From NCBI GenBank assembly GCA_028285685.1, contig JANQOR010000014.1:1-48286 (forward strand): a stretch of 48,286 nucleotides of DNA. Direction: 5' to 3'. The DNA comes from Cyclobacteriaceae bacterium. Its GTDB lineage: Bacteria; Bacteroidota; Bacteroidia; Cytophagales; Cyclobacteriaceae. This document shows, one piece after another, positions 8,114-16,732 of the stretch. The notes beneath the pieces were generated by a model, which was not told the DNA's origin, made no database searches, and saw only the letters and a list, made by a program, of their open reading frames with translations. Both the position numbers and the translations under genes were made by a program. The first letter of the stretch is position 1. Each line of letters opens with the position of its first letter.

Positions 8114-8661
8114 AAAGCTTATTTAGCCTCACGATAATTGCAATGTTATTTGCTTGCAGCCCTGAAATAAAGAAAGAGAACCAGAAATTAGTAGAGTCAA
8201 TTGACTACAAGGTGAAAAGAATTGATCACCATCATCGAATAACTATTCTTGAAGATGATTTCGTGCAAGGTGATTCCACATACAAGGTTAGAGCTTACAT
8301 GTCGGAAGGATTGATCCAGAAGTTGGTTGGTATTACGAGAACCCCTCATTTCGAGAGAGACGATTACTTCTATTTCGAGAACAAAAAGCCGATCTTCTCA
8401 GGTCATATGATCAATTTCGTTGATGAGAAGCTTGCAGAGGAGTTTAAGTACTATTATCGTGGAAAGACGATCGCAGAATGTCTTTTTTGGAAAGATCATT
8501 ATGAGCCCGGTAAAAGATTTCCTCACGAACATTTCGAAGAATTCGAACCTGACTTGGATTCGCTGATGAATGAGGAACAAACTCGACTGGATTTTTTCTT
8601 GTCCAAATTGAATGAAGAGGGCTTTGCAGTTAAAGAAGAAAACGACAACATCATCAATTAA
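8110..8661 (+). CDS. Lipoprotein of unknown function
   Basis: This 183-residue protein has a short signal sequence ending in the lipobox-like LFAC at residue 16 (MKSLFSLTIIAMLFAC), so it is probably anchored to a membrane after cleavage by signal peptidase II. The mature part is rich in charged and aromatic residues (for example KRIDHHHRITILEDDF and KDHYEPGKRFPHEHFEEFEP). I recognise no family. Its TAA overlaps the ATG of the MazG-like gene by one base (TAATG), which suggests they are translated together. The His- and acid-rich stretches could bind metal, but that is only an impression. Confidence 0.75.
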   Translation: MKSLFSLTIIAMLFACSPEIKKENQKLVESIDYKVKRIDHHHRITILEDDFVQGDSTYKVRAYMSEGLIQKLVGITRTPHFERDDYFYFENKKPIFSGHMINFVDEKLAEEFKYYYRGKTIAECLFWKDHYEPGKRFPHEHFEEFEPDLDSLMNEEQTRLDFFLSKLNEEGFAVKEENDNIIN

Positions 8662-8996
8662 TGACATTTGAAGAAGCCCAGAAGGAAGTTGACGATTGGA
8701 TAAAGACAAAAGGGGTTCGATATTTCAATGAGTTGACCAACATGGCTGTTCTAACAGAAGAGGTGGGCGAGCTTGCACGCATTATGTCTCGAACCTATGG
8801 TGAACAGTCATTCAAGGATTCAGATTTAAGGGGCAGCCTCGACGATGAAATTGCGGATGTCATGTGGGTCCTTATTTGCATTGCCAATCAAACAGGAGTT
8901 GACTTAACCAAGGCGTTCAAAAAAAATCTAAACAAAAAAAACACCAGGGATTCCACCAGGCACCTAGAGAATAAAAAGCTCAAAAATCAACAATGA
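8661..8996 (+). CDS. MazG-like nucleotide pyrophosphohydrolase
   Basis: This 111-residue protein carries the all-alpha NTP pyrophosphohydrolase signature: E33-E34-x2-E37 in LTEEVGELARIMSR and E63-x2-D66 in DDEIADVMWVL, which hold Mg2+. Such proteins hydrolyse nucleoside triphosphates to monophosphates and pyrophosphate, often to clear damaged nucleotides. It is a single-domain form of about 110 residues, as in small MazG-like proteins, not the two-domain MazG. The C-terminal tail is basic and probably disordered. It overlaps the lipoprotein gene by one base and the aminopeptidase gene by four (ATGA), so the three are one translation unit, though a shared role is not obvious. The specific nucleotide substrate is unknown. 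Confidence 0.9.
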   Translation: MTFEEAQKEVDDWIKTKGVRYFNELTNMAVLTEEVGELARIMSRTYGEQSFKDSDLRGSLDDEIADVMWVLICIANQTGVDLTKAFKKNLNKKNTRDSTRHLENKKLKNQQ

Positions 8997-10576
8997 AAAG
9001 AGAATTTCTACTGCTTGCAGCGATTGCCTTGATACAGGCACCAACGGTTTACTCACAAGATGTTTACGAGAGGAACGAGTCTGCCGATGTAAAGCACTAT
9101 GTCTTTAACCTTAGCCTCAATGATACCAACAATGAAATAAAAGGGGAAGCTCAGATAACTGTCGACTTCAAAGCCGGCGCAAAGAATTTCAGCCTCGATC
9201 TGATCAAAAAATCCAACGAATTCGGGATGGATGTAACAGGTGTTTTCAAAAATGATCAACCAGTCCAGTACGAGCATGCAAACGACAAAATCGTTCTTCC
9301 CTCGGACGGTCCTGGTACCGCTTCCTACTCCATCCAATATCAAGGTATAGCGGAGAAAGGACTTGTCATAGATACTACCAAGTTTGGTCGGCGATCTTTT
9401 TTTGGCGACAATTGGCCAAACCTGGCCAGGCACTGGCTGCCATGTGTCGATCACCCGTATGACAAAGCAACATTGGAGTTCAAGATCACAGCACCGAGCC
9501 ACTATGACGTGGTTGCCACAGGAAAAAAAATCAACGAAGATGATTTAAGTGACGGTTACAAAATGACGCACTACCACGAGCCAGCACCAGTAGCCATGAA
9601 GGTTGTAACGATTGGGGTCACGCGGTTTGCAACCAAACTCTTGGGATCAGTTGGCGAAATTCCAGTCACAGCCTGGGTATATCCTGAGAACAAAGACGAA
9701 GGTTTTTCAGATTACGCAGTAGCCGTCGATGTTATGCAATACTTTGTTGAGAACATTGGCCCCTACCCTTACGCCAAGCTTGCAAACATGCAGGCGAAAA
9801 CACAGTGGGGCGGATTGGAAAATGCTGGTACCATTGCTTATTTTGAAAATTCCGTCACTGGAGAAAATAAGGTAGAAGGTTTAATTGCTCATGAAATTGC
9901 TCATCAGTGGTTTGGGAATTCCGCCACCGAAAATAGCTGGAACCACGTATGGTTAAGTGAAGGGTTTGCTACCTATTTCGCAATTCTATACTTGGAGAAC
10001 GCATATGGAGATCTCAAAAGAAAAGAGGAACTGGAAAAAGATCGGACGCAAGTAATCGAGTACTACAAGACAACCCCGTCAGCAGTTGTTGATAACTCCA
10101 TTAAGGATCCAATGAAGGTTCTTAGCACTAACACCTACCAAAAGGGTGGGTGGGTGTTGAATATGCTTAGGCGCCGGTTAGGTGATGAAACCTTTTGGAA
10201 AGGAATAAGACAATATTATGCCACCTATGAAAACTCCAATGCCATGACAGACGACTTCAGAAAGGCGATGGAAACAGCATCTGGCCATGATCTGGAAATC
10301 TTCTTTCAACAGTGGATACATACAAAGGGCTATCCCGAGTTACTGTGGAACTGGAAGTATGAAAATAAGAAACTGCTGGTTTCAGTAGAGCAAAAACAAA
10401 AACACCACACCTTCATTTTTCCGTTAGAAATAGGAATAAAAACGAATGCAGCTACACAAATTCAGAAAGTGCAAGTAAAAAACAACAGTGAGACTTTTGA
10501 ACTTTCTGTGGAAACCAGACCCGACGAGGTAGTTCTCGATCCCGAAGCGTGGTTGCTATTCGAAGAAAACAAGTAA
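8993..10576 (+). CDS. M1 family aminopeptidase
   Basis: This 527-residue exported zinc aminopeptidase removes N-terminal residues from peptides. It has a signal peptide ending near TVYSQ. An N-terminal beta domain (residues 25-200) precedes a thermolysin-like domain. The substrate-anchoring motif is GGLENAG in place of the usual GAMEN. The zinc site is H300-E301-I-A-H304 with E323 in WLSEGFATYF, and the catalytic Tyr is Y382 in TYQKGGWVLNML. It lacks the long C-terminal helical domain of PepN, which fits the short Bacteroidota form. It overlaps the MazG-like gene by four bases and is 15 bases from the next gene. With the M14, M28 and DmpA-type genes nearby it suggests peptide breakdown outside the cytoplasm. 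Confidence 0.93.
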   Translation: MKREFLLLAAIALIQAPTVYSQDVYERNESADVKHYVFNLSLNDTNNEIKGEAQITVDFKAGAKNFSLDLIKKSNEFGMDVTGVFKNDQPVQYEHANDKIVLPSDGPGTASYSIQYQGIAEKGLVIDTTKFGRRSFFGDNWPNLARHWLPCVDHPYDKATLEFKITAPSHYDVVATGKKINEDDLSDGYKMTHYHEPAPVAMKVVTIGVTRFATKLLGSVGEIPVTAWVYPENKDEGFSDYAVAVDVMQYFVENIGPYPYAKLANMQAKTQWGGLENAGTIAYFENSVTGENKVEGLIAHEIAHQWFGNSATENSWNHVWLSEGFATYFAILYLENAYGDLKRKEELEKDRTQVIEYYKTTPSAVVDNSIKDPMKVLSTNTYQKGGWVLNMLRRRLGDETFWKGIRQYYATYENSNAMTDDFRKAMETASGHDLEIFFQQWIHTKGYPELLWNWKYENKKLLVSVEQKQKHHTFIFPLEIGIKTNAATQIQKVQVKNNSETFELSVETRPDEVVLDPEAWLLFEENK

Positions 10577-10591
10577 GCTAAACAACACATT

Positions 10592-10999
10592 ATGTATGTC
10601 AAGTTAAGCCTGGCGTTCGTCTCAGTTGCTCTTTTGGCCTTTATTCCCTTTAGGCAGGACGAAAAAATCACTACTCGCAATTATTGTACGGAAATCGGTC
10701 GGTTTGACATGCTGTTCTATGAAGATGAAATCAGTGGTACGTATGTACTTCTAACCAAGAAAAGTACCGGGGCAATTTGGGGGAACCTGGCTGGTAACAA
10801 AATGACCGGCAAATGGGTCGATGGCGATGGATCGGGGGATATTATTATCACCTTTAATGAGGATTTTACCTGGTTTACAACCGACTATCGAAGCTATGAA
10901 AATCCAACAGTATGGTATCGGGACCAATGGCACGGGTCTCTACGTACAACAGCGAATTCTGCCTTCGAAGTAGATGGGAAAAGATATAAATGTGAGTGA
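10592..10999 (+). CDS. Exported protein of unknown function
   Basis: This 135-residue protein has a hydrophobic N-terminus (VKLSLAFVSVALLAFIPF) that should be a signal peptide or anchor. The rest alternates short strands: ISGTYVLL, GAIWGNLAGNKMTGKW, DGSGDIIITFNEDFTWFTT. Strands with a repeated G-x-W pattern suggest a small beta-barrel or lipocalin-like fold, but I recognise no family. Two cysteines, in NYCTEI and the final KCE, could pair. It lies 15 bases after the M1 aminopeptidase and 18 bases before the hydrolase gene, so probably shares their transcript. Confidence 0.65.
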   Translation: MYVKLSLAFVSVALLAFIPFRQDEKITTRNYCTEIGRFDMLFYEDEISGTYVLLTKKSTGAIWGNLAGNKMTGKWVDGDGSGDIIITFNEDFTWFTTDYRSYENPTVWYRDQWHGSLRTTANSAFEVDGKRYKCE

Positions 11000-11017
11000 A
11001 TCTTGATCAGTTGAACT

Positions 11018-12157
11018 ATGGCTATTGAAAAAAGGTATACTGTACTTGTCGCTATTTTTCTTACTTCATTCATGACCATTCAGGTTCATGCTCAAGTAGA
11101 TCTGTTCAACGCTCTTTCTGGCACATATGAAGTTGGTTTTCGGTACAAGGAAATTGACAACGTCTCAAAACAGAAAAGTCGGAAGATTCGAATCTACCAG
11201 TGGTACCCAGCAAGGAGTACGGACGCCAAAAAAATGAAACTGGCAGATTATTTGACTCAAAATGAACGAGACCCCTCAGACTTAGCGAATGTGCTTTCAA
11301 CAAAAATTGGTGGCGAAGAAAACCTCTTCCCCACGGACAGCTTGGAGATGCTATTAGACCTTTCGACCCTGGCCAGGCCCAATGCACCTGCAGTGGATGA
11401 AAAATTCCCAGTCATCATGTGGAGTGGTAGAAACGAAACTGTGGAATATCAGTGGCTGATATCAGAGTACTTAGCTAGTAATGGCTATGTTGTTGCCTAT
11501 ACTGAAGATGTCCCAACAGGCCCGTATCCCTGGCAACTTCCGAGTCCAAAAGAAAAGGAATCGGGCTTAGATCAGCAGATTTCAAATATGACGGGAGCAC
11601 TTGCCCACCTTTGGCTACAAAAGAACGTTGACCTGAGAAAAAGTGGTATCATATCCTGGAGCTACGCGGGTGAATCTGCGATTTTGGCTCAACAAGGGAA
11701 TCCTGTCATCCGTGCTGTTGTTGGCCTTAGTTCCTTGGGATTTTCACGTGGTGTCTTTCTTGGCAATGAGCTAAAAGATCGAATTGATCTTGAAAAATTG
11801 AAGGTTCCCTACCTCATGCTTTTCGAGAAAGTTGCTCCGAATGGTACCGAAAGAGCTGTTCCTGACATTTTTCCATCGATGCATCCAGCCTCACGGTATG
11901 TTTCGTTCCCTGAACTAGCTCATGGCAGCTTCAATACCCTTGAGGGTATGATCCCAGGCACGTTGGGAACAAATAAGGTGCATGGTTGGTCCCGAGGCGG
12001 CAAAGAAGCTAAAGTAGGGTATGAGACAATTTGCAAGGTGACATTACTCTTCCTGGATAGCATCCTGAAAGACAAAGAAAATTTTGACAGTGCCATCAGA
12101 AAGATCAAAACTGAGGTTCCCGACGATTTCATGACGGTCTCAAGTCCCATGGATTAG
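11018..12157 (+). CDS. Exported alpha/beta hydrolase
   Basis: This 379-residue protein has a signal peptide (ending near QVHAQ) and an alpha/beta hydrolase core: a first strand KFPVIMWSGRN, a later GYVVAYTEDVP, and the nucleophile elbow S213-W-S215-Y-A217-G, with S215 as likely nucleophile. The elbow departs from G-x-S-x-G but fits small-x-Ser-x-small. A late H in ELAHGSF is a good candidate for the catalytic His. Overall layout recalls dienelactone-hydrolase or PAF-acetylhydrolase-like esterases. The substrate is unknown; an ester or peptide is plausible given the neighbours. It sits in the plus-strand hydrolase run, 18 bases after the small exported protein. Confidence 0.75.
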   Translation: MAIEKRYTVLVAIFLTSFMTIQVHAQVDLFNALSGTYEVGFRYKEIDNVSKQKSRKIRIYQWYPARSTDAKKMKLADYLTQNERDPSDLANVLSTKIGGEENLFPTDSLEMLLDLSTLARPNAPAVDEKFPVIMWSGRNETVEYQWLISEYLASNGYVVAYTEDVPTGPYPWQLPSPKEKESGLDQQISNMTGALAHLWLQKNVDLRKSGIISWSYAGESAILAQQGNPVIRAVVGLSSLGFSRGVFLGNELKDRIDLEKLKVPYLMLFEKVAPNGTERAVPDIFPSMHPASRYVSFPELAHGSFNTLEGMIPGTLGTNKVHGWSRGGKEAKVGYETICKVTLLFLDSILKDKENFDSAIRKIKTEVPDDFMTVSSPMD

Positions 12158-12182
12158 AAACGAGTGGGTCGCTTTCTTGAAA

Positions 12183-12190
12183 TACATTTG
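12183..12190 (+). promoter_or_regulatory. Putative -7 box for the DmpA-type gene
   Basis: TACATTTG matches TAnnTTTG and lies 20 bases before the ATG at 12211, in a 53-base gap. No TTG appears 17-23 bases upstream, so the -33 half is missing or weak. Confidence 0.35.
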
Positions 12191-12210
12191 TAACTAAACC
12201 TGACACTACT

Positions 12211-13377
12211 ATGAAATCCCTGCTTAGCTTATCACTGGTCCTTCTCTTTGTTTTGACAGCATCTGGGCAAAAACCACGGGCAAGAGATCTTGGAATCCCT
12301 TTCAATGGAGCCACGGGAGTATACAACGCCATTACGGATGTCAAGGGAATTGAGGTTGGTCACAGCACCATCATTTCCGGAGAAGGGAAGAATGTAGTTG
12401 GAAATGGACCTGTAAGGACAGGGGTTACGGCGATTTTCCCCAGAGGCAAAAATTTTGGGCCCGTGTACGCAAACTGGTATAGTTTAAATGGAAACGGAGA
12501 AATGACCGGGACCACTTGGGTAACCGAGTCCGGTTTCCTGGAGACCCCGATAATGATTACCAACACCAACAGCGTAGGTGTGGTAAGAGATGCAGTTCTA
12601 AAGTGGTATGTAGACACGGACTGGTATGAAGGCGAAAAATGGTGGTATACCTACCCATTGGTTGCAGAAACCTATGATGGGTTTCTAAATGACATCTATG
12701 GATTCCATGTGAAAGAAGAGCATGTGCTTGAAGCTATTGACAACGCCAAGAGCGGACCTGTAGCAGAGGGAAATGTAGGTGGTGGCACAGGCATGATGTG
12801 CCTCGGTTTTAAGGGAGGAATTGGTACTTCCTCACGAATTGTTGAAATAAGAGGCTCATCTTATACTGTCGGAACCCTTGTCCAATCAAATTTTGGTGCA
12901 AAGAGAAACCTGACAGTTGCAGGCGTTCCCGTCGGCGTTGAGTTAAGGGACACACTAAATTATGTGTTCAAGGGACCGCCCCAATCAAGTCGCAAAGAAG
13001 GCGACGGCTCCATTATTATCATTGTTGCTACTGACGCCCCTTTACTTCCACATCAATTGAAAAGAATTGCGCAAAGAGCTGCATTGGGTGTGGGAATCGT
13101 TGGCGGAAGAGGCAGTAACGGATCCGGTGATATTTTCCTGGCCTTTTCCACTGCCAATGAAAATGCTTTCAACAGAAATGAGACCACCAATGTGGATGTC
13201 TTTCCAAATGATCTGATAACACCATTGTTTGAAGCTACAGTCCAATCCGTCGAAGAGGCAATCATCAATGCGATGATCGCAGCAGAGACAATGGTGGGAA
13301 TCAATGGAAACACAGCTCACGCAATTCCACACGACCTGCTCATCGAAGTGCTTAAGAAGTACAACAGGATAAAATAG
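12211..13377 (+). CDS. P1/S58 family aminopeptidase (DmpA type)
   Basis: This 388-residue protein has a signal peptide (MKSLLSLSLVLLFVLTASG) and a full DmpA-like domain: ARDLGIPF, VKGIEVGHSTI, RTGVTAIFPRG, then GNVGGGTGMMCLGFKGGIGT and GRGSNGSGDIFLAFSTAN. The family is made as one chain that cuts itself before a Ser, which becomes the N-terminal nucleophile; here that is most likely S305 in the G-S-G-D motif. Members release N-terminal residues, including D-amino acids and beta-peptides. Export suggests it acts in the periplasm. Length is typical. A -7 box upstream suggests its own promoter although it follows the hydrolase gene by only 53 bases. Confidence 0.9.
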   Translation: MKSLLSLSLVLLFVLTASGQKPRARDLGIPFNGATGVYNAITDVKGIEVGHSTIISGEGKNVVGNGPVRTGVTAIFPRGKNFGPVYANWYSLNGNGEMTGTTWVTESGFLETPIMITNTNSVGVVRDAVLKWYVDTDWYEGEKWWYTYPLVAETYDGFLNDIYGFHVKEEHVLEAIDNAKSGPVAEGNVGGGTGMMCLGFKGGIGTSSRIVEIRGSSYTVGTLVQSNFGAKRNLTVAGVPVGVELRDTLNYVFKGPPQSSRKEGDGSIIIIVATDAPLLPHQLKRIAQRAALGVGIVGGRGSNGSGDIFLAFSTANENAFNRNETTNVDVFPNDLITPLFEATVQSVEEAIINAMIAAETMVGINGNTAHAIPHDLLIEVLKKYNRIK

Positions 13378-13473
13378 ATCTGCGATTTTCTTTGCAGTCA
13401 TAAAAAAATCGTCGCGACTGTAATTCTTCTGCCTTACTTTCAACTTATATGCCGAGGCACGAAAACATCGCGA

Positions 13474-13986
13474 TTGAAGAAAGGTAGTAAAAAGGAGTTC
13501 ATCGAACAGGTAATGCAGTCACAGAGGATACTGCATAAGATTTGCCGTGTTTATTGCGACGACACAGAGCAGCGAAAGGATCTGTCTCAGGAGATACTCA
13601 TCCAACTGTGGAAATCGTATGCCTCGTTTCGCGGTGAGTCAAAATTCTCTTCCTGGATGTATCGTGTAGCGTTGAACGTAGCTATTCAACATTTGCGTGG
13701 TAGAAAAAAAAGATCCGAGGATGTTTCCATCTCCAGCGATCTTCAGGAATTGGCAATGCCACCTTCACACAGCGAGGAACTAGAGGAAAACATTGGGAAG
13801 CTACACTACGCCATCAGGCAACTCAATGATGTTGAAAAGGCGATAGTCATGCTGTACCTGGAGGAGAAACAATACGAAGAAATTGCCGAGATCATTGGAA
13901 TCACTCAAAACTATGTGCGAGTGAAAATGAACCGGATAAAGGAGAAATTAAGAAAAACACTTAAACCTGAGCCCCATGGAACTTGA
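13474..13986 (+). CDS. ECF-type RNA polymerase sigma factor
   Basis: This 170-residue sigma-70 family protein has region 2 at about residues 15-85 (QEILIQLWKSYASF, FSSWMYRVALNVAIQHLR) and region 4 at about 110-160 (AIRQLNDVEKAIVMLYLEEK, YEEIAEIIGITQNYVRVKMNRIKEKL). It would direct RNA polymerase to a small regulon. No ATG fits the N-terminus: an ATG at 13449 is out of frame and soon stops. The TTG at 13474 gives a normal ECF N-terminus; an ATG at 13513 would cut into it. It overlaps the next gene by 11 bases. That gene encodes a membrane protein which is likely its anti-sigma partner. Confidence 0.88.
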   Translation: MKKGSKKEFIEQVMQSQRILHKICRVYCDDTEQRKDLSQEILIQLWKSYASFRGESKFSSWMYRVALNVAIQHLRGRKKRSEDVSISSDLQELAMPPSHSEELEENIGKLHYAIRQLNDVEKAIVMLYLEEKQYEEIAEIIGITQNYVRVKMNRIKEKLRKTLKPEPHGT

Positions 13987-14608
13987 GGTGCTGAAAACCA
14001 TATGGCTTGAAACAGTGGAAAAAAAGTCAATCTCGGAGGAGTTAAGTAGAGATGATATCCGTCAGGCAATCGAGCTAAAGTCGAATACAGTAATTTCTAA
14101 AATAAGAAAAAGGCTAAGGTTTAAGATCTGGGCACAAACTTCAATCGGTCTTCTTGGTTCAATAATGGCTGTTACGCTTTTGTTAAAAGAAGAAATTGCA
14201 TTTGGAATTACCTATTTAGTCGTATTCCCAATGTTTCTGGCGCTTGGCATTCACAAGCTGAAGCATTATCGAATGATCATTGACTTTCAGCGTGCTTCAC
14301 CTTCCTTAAGAGAAACGATTTTTCAAATCATCGATATTGTGAAAAAGGTCATAGCAGCACAAATTCTAACTGCGGTGATTACGGGAACCGTTTTTGCCGC
14401 ACTTTTCTCATACCTCGGGTTGGAGAAAATAACATGGCTTGAGCCATGGCAGCAAATATCTATGGTAGTCTTGATTTCCCTGATCTCGCCGCTGCTTTTT
14501 TATAAAATCGCGAAAAGAGGTCAGCAAAAAATGTTTGGAAACTATCTGAAAATACTGGAAGAAAATGTGACCGAGCTAGATGAACAAAATGAAAATCAAA
14601 AAATATGA
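13976..14608 (+). CDS. Membrane protein, probable anti-sigma partner
   Basis: This 210-residue protein has a charged N-terminal 50 residues (MELEVLKTIWLETVEKKSIS) followed by four predicted membrane helices, about residues 52-70, 73-92, 122-145 and 159-176, and a charged tail. I recognise no named domain. The 11-base overlap with the ECF gene and the pattern of a soluble N-terminus followed by membrane helices suggest it holds the sigma factor at the membrane, as many Bacteroidota anti-sigma-like proteins do. That role is inferred from position. It overlaps the next gene by four bases (ATGA). Confidence 0.75.
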   Translation: MELEVLKTIWLETVEKKSISEELSRDDIRQAIELKSNTVISKIRKRLRFKIWAQTSIGLLGSIMAVTLLLKEEIAFGITYLVVFPMFLALGIHKLKHYRMIIDFQRASPSLRETIFQIIDIVKKVIAAQILTAVITGTVFAALFSYLGLEKITWLEPWQQISMVVLISLISPLLFYKIAKRGQQKMFGNYLKILEENVTELDEQNENQKI

Positions 14609-14949
14609 ATACTGAAACAATCGTCCTCACTTTCCTGGTGCTATTTGCTGTAGCAGCAATCGCTATAGCGATCTACTTGAGAAACAAATACAGGCGTCCA
14701 ACAGATTATAAAGCCCTCTTTTTAATGGGAGCTGCCCTTGTGGCAATAGGAGCTGCTGGCAATAACGCATTGATTCCGGCTGGGATTGTTTTCATGCTTG
14801 TCGGTCTAAAAAACAGGGAAAAATGGGAAGCTAATAGGTTAAGGTGGTCTGATCTGAGTGTTGAAGAAAAGCGTGTAAAGATTATTTTTCTCTCATCCAC
14901 ACTTTTACTAGTGGCTGGAGGGGCTATCGCTCTGTACATCCAACAGTAG
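14605..14949 (+). CDS. Small membrane protein of unknown function
   Basis: This 114-residue protein is mostly hydrophobic, with segments at about residues 5-24 (VLTFLVLFAVAAIAIAIYL), 38-70 (two short Ala/Gly-rich helices) and 92-112 (IIFLSSTLLLVAGGAIALYI). Between the last two lies a charged loop (KNREKWEANRLRWSDLSVEE). No family recognised. It overlaps the putative anti-sigma gene by four bases, so it belongs to the sigma factor transcript and may respond to or support the same signal. Confidence 0.7.
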   Translation: MNTETIVLTFLVLFAVAAIAIAIYLRNKYRRPTDYKALFLMGAALVAIGAAGNNALIPAGIVFMLVGLKNREKWEANRLRWSDLSVEEKRVKIIFLSSTLLLVAGGAIALYIQQ

Positions 14950-15033
14950 AGCTGAATTTGATCCATTTCTTATTATTCAGGCTTAGAAATAAGTAGATTG
15001 GGATATATTCTCAACCTAAACGAAATTCCTGAA

Positions 15034-16731
15034 ATGAGACGTGGAGCCCTAGCAACCTGTTTGTTGACCCTTTCTTTTATGAGTCACACATGTCTTGCTC
15101 AAAAAGAAGATCCGAAAAATCCGAAATGGGATCGCTATCACTCAACAGCTGACACGCATGCCCTTCTCGAGGGATGGGCCAACAATTACCCAAACCTCAC
15201 CAAACTTTATTCAATCGGTGAGACACTAAAAGGGACTAAACTTATGGTTCTCGAGATTTCCAATCAAAACACGGGAAGTCCCGAAACAAAACCGGCATAC
15301 TACTACGACGGGAATATCCACGCTGGGGAATTGACCGCAGCAGAGGTAGCATTACACTATGCCTGGCATCTTCTTTCAAATTACGAAAGTGATGCTCGCA
15401 TAAAGAATCTTGTCGATTCAAGAGTCATTTACATTCGCCCTAAGTTCAACCCGGATGGAGCTGATCTGGCTCTTCTGACACCAACGGTTCTTCGCAGCAC
15501 TCCTCGTCCCTATGATGAGGATTTCGATGGTCTAAAGGACGAAGATCCTGGAGAAGATCTGAACGGTGATGGAATCATCACCAAAATGCGTGTCCCCGCT
15601 AAAAATGGAAAATTCAAGATCAATTCACAAGACAACCGGATAATGGAGGATCGCGAAATTGGGGAATCCGGCGGAACATACTATGACGTTTACACCGAAG
15701 GGATTGACAATGACGGAGATGGCAGATACAACGAGGATGGGGTTGGCGGAATTGACATGAATAGAAATTTTCCGAGGAATTGGGGCCTTGAATTCGAGCA
15801 GAAGGGAGCAGGTCCTTACCCACTTTCCGAGCCAGAGACAAGAGCAACTATTGAATTCATCAACTCCAGGAGACATATTACCGGGGTCTTCCATGGACAT
15901 ACTTCCGGTGGGTTTCTTTTCAGACTTCCATCGACTACCAACTGGGACAATTACAACATGGCGGATCAACGGCTAATATTGAAACTATCAAATATGTACA
16001 AAACGACTACCGGTCAACGGGTAATACCTAGTTACAGCAATCCGAGACTTCATCGACACGGAACCTTGATCAGCTGGTCCTATTGGGATTTCGGAGTAGT
16101 AGCATATGTCCCTGAATTTTGGGGTGGTTTTGTAGAAGATTCGAATGGAGATGGTGACATAACAGAAGTCGACAGACTGGCATGGAACGACAACAACATA
16201 GACGGGCAAGGATTTATCGATTGGAAATCCTATAATCATCCTGAGCTTGGAAAGGTTGAGATAGGTGGCTGGAACAGAAAATTTACCTTTCAAAATCCAC
16301 CAACAAAGTTTCTCAAATCTGAGATCGAGAAATACGTGGAATGGATGCTCTGGCTCGCTGAAACGAGTCCACTCCTTGAGCTAAACAGCGTGGAAGTGTC
16401 CAGTTTGGAAAAAAATAAGGTGGTTAATCTCACGGCCGAAGTACAAAATGTGGGTTACCTCCCCACCAACATCACCCAAAGAGCAATTCATGCAAACATT
16501 GTTCAACAAGTTCGAGCCATTTTGGAACTTACAAATGCCGAGCTTAGCTCAGGCAGTTCAAGGACCGATCTCGGGCATATCAAGGGAACCAGGGACAGTC
16601 GTGATTCTTCAGATGATAGCAAAAGAAGACTCAGCTATACGATAAAAATTACAGGCAGCAACGCCACCGCTAAGCTTACTGTAAAATCAGAAAAAGGCGG
16701 AATCGTAAGCCAACTTGTGAAATTGAATTAG
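15034..16731 (+). CDS. M14 family zinc carboxypeptidase with calcium-type loops
   Basis: This 565-residue exported metallocarboxypeptidase starts with a signal peptide (MRRGALATCLLTLSFMSH, then TCLAQ). The zinc ligands are H96 and E99 in NIHAGEL and probably H289 in FHGHTSGG; the catalytic Glu is likely E361 in VPEFWGG. Three Asp-rich EF-hand-like loops are inserted in the catalytic domain, near residues 161-181 (DLNGDGIIT at 175), 225-236 (DNDGDG) and 369-380 (DSNGDGDITEVD); they probably bind Ca2+. After residue 440 a beta domain follows, interrupted by a Ser/Arg/Asp-rich stretch. I chose the ATG at 15034 for the signal peptide; a TTG at 14998 is in frame. It ends one base before the M28 gene starts, so the two are an operon. 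Confidence 0.9.
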   Translation: MRRGALATCLLTLSFMSHTCLAQKEDPKNPKWDRYHSTADTHALLEGWANNYPNLTKLYSIGETLKGTKLMVLEISNQNTGSPETKPAYYYDGNIHAGELTAAEVALHYAWHLLSNYESDARIKNLVDSRVIYIRPKFNPDGADLALLTPTVLRSTPRPYDEDFDGLKDEDPGEDLNGDGIITKMRVPAKNGKFKINSQDNRIMEDREIGESGGTYYDVYTEGIDNDGDGRYNEDGVGGIDMNRNFPRNWGLEFEQKGAGPYPLSEPETRATIEFINSRRHITGVFHGHTSGGFLFRLPSTTNWDNYNMADQRLILKLSNMYKTTTGQRVIPSYSNPRLHRHGTLISWSYWDFGVVAYVPEFWGGFVEDSNGDGDITEVDRLAWNDNNIDGQGFIDWKSYNHPELGKVEIGGWNRKFTFQNPPTKFLKSEIEKYVEWMLWLAETSPLLELNSVEVSSLEKNKVVNLTAEVQNVGYLPTNITQRAIHANIVQQVRAILELTNAELSSGSSRTDLGHIKGTRDSRDSSDDSKRRLSYTIKITGSNATAKLTVKSEKGGIVSQLVKLN

Positions 16732-16732
16732 C

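Noticed and set aside
13383-13411. AT-rich stem (CGATTTT with AAAATCG) after the DmpA-type gene
   Set aside because: Too weak and AT-rich to call a terminator, although the nearby GTCGCGAC could matter for the ECF promoter.
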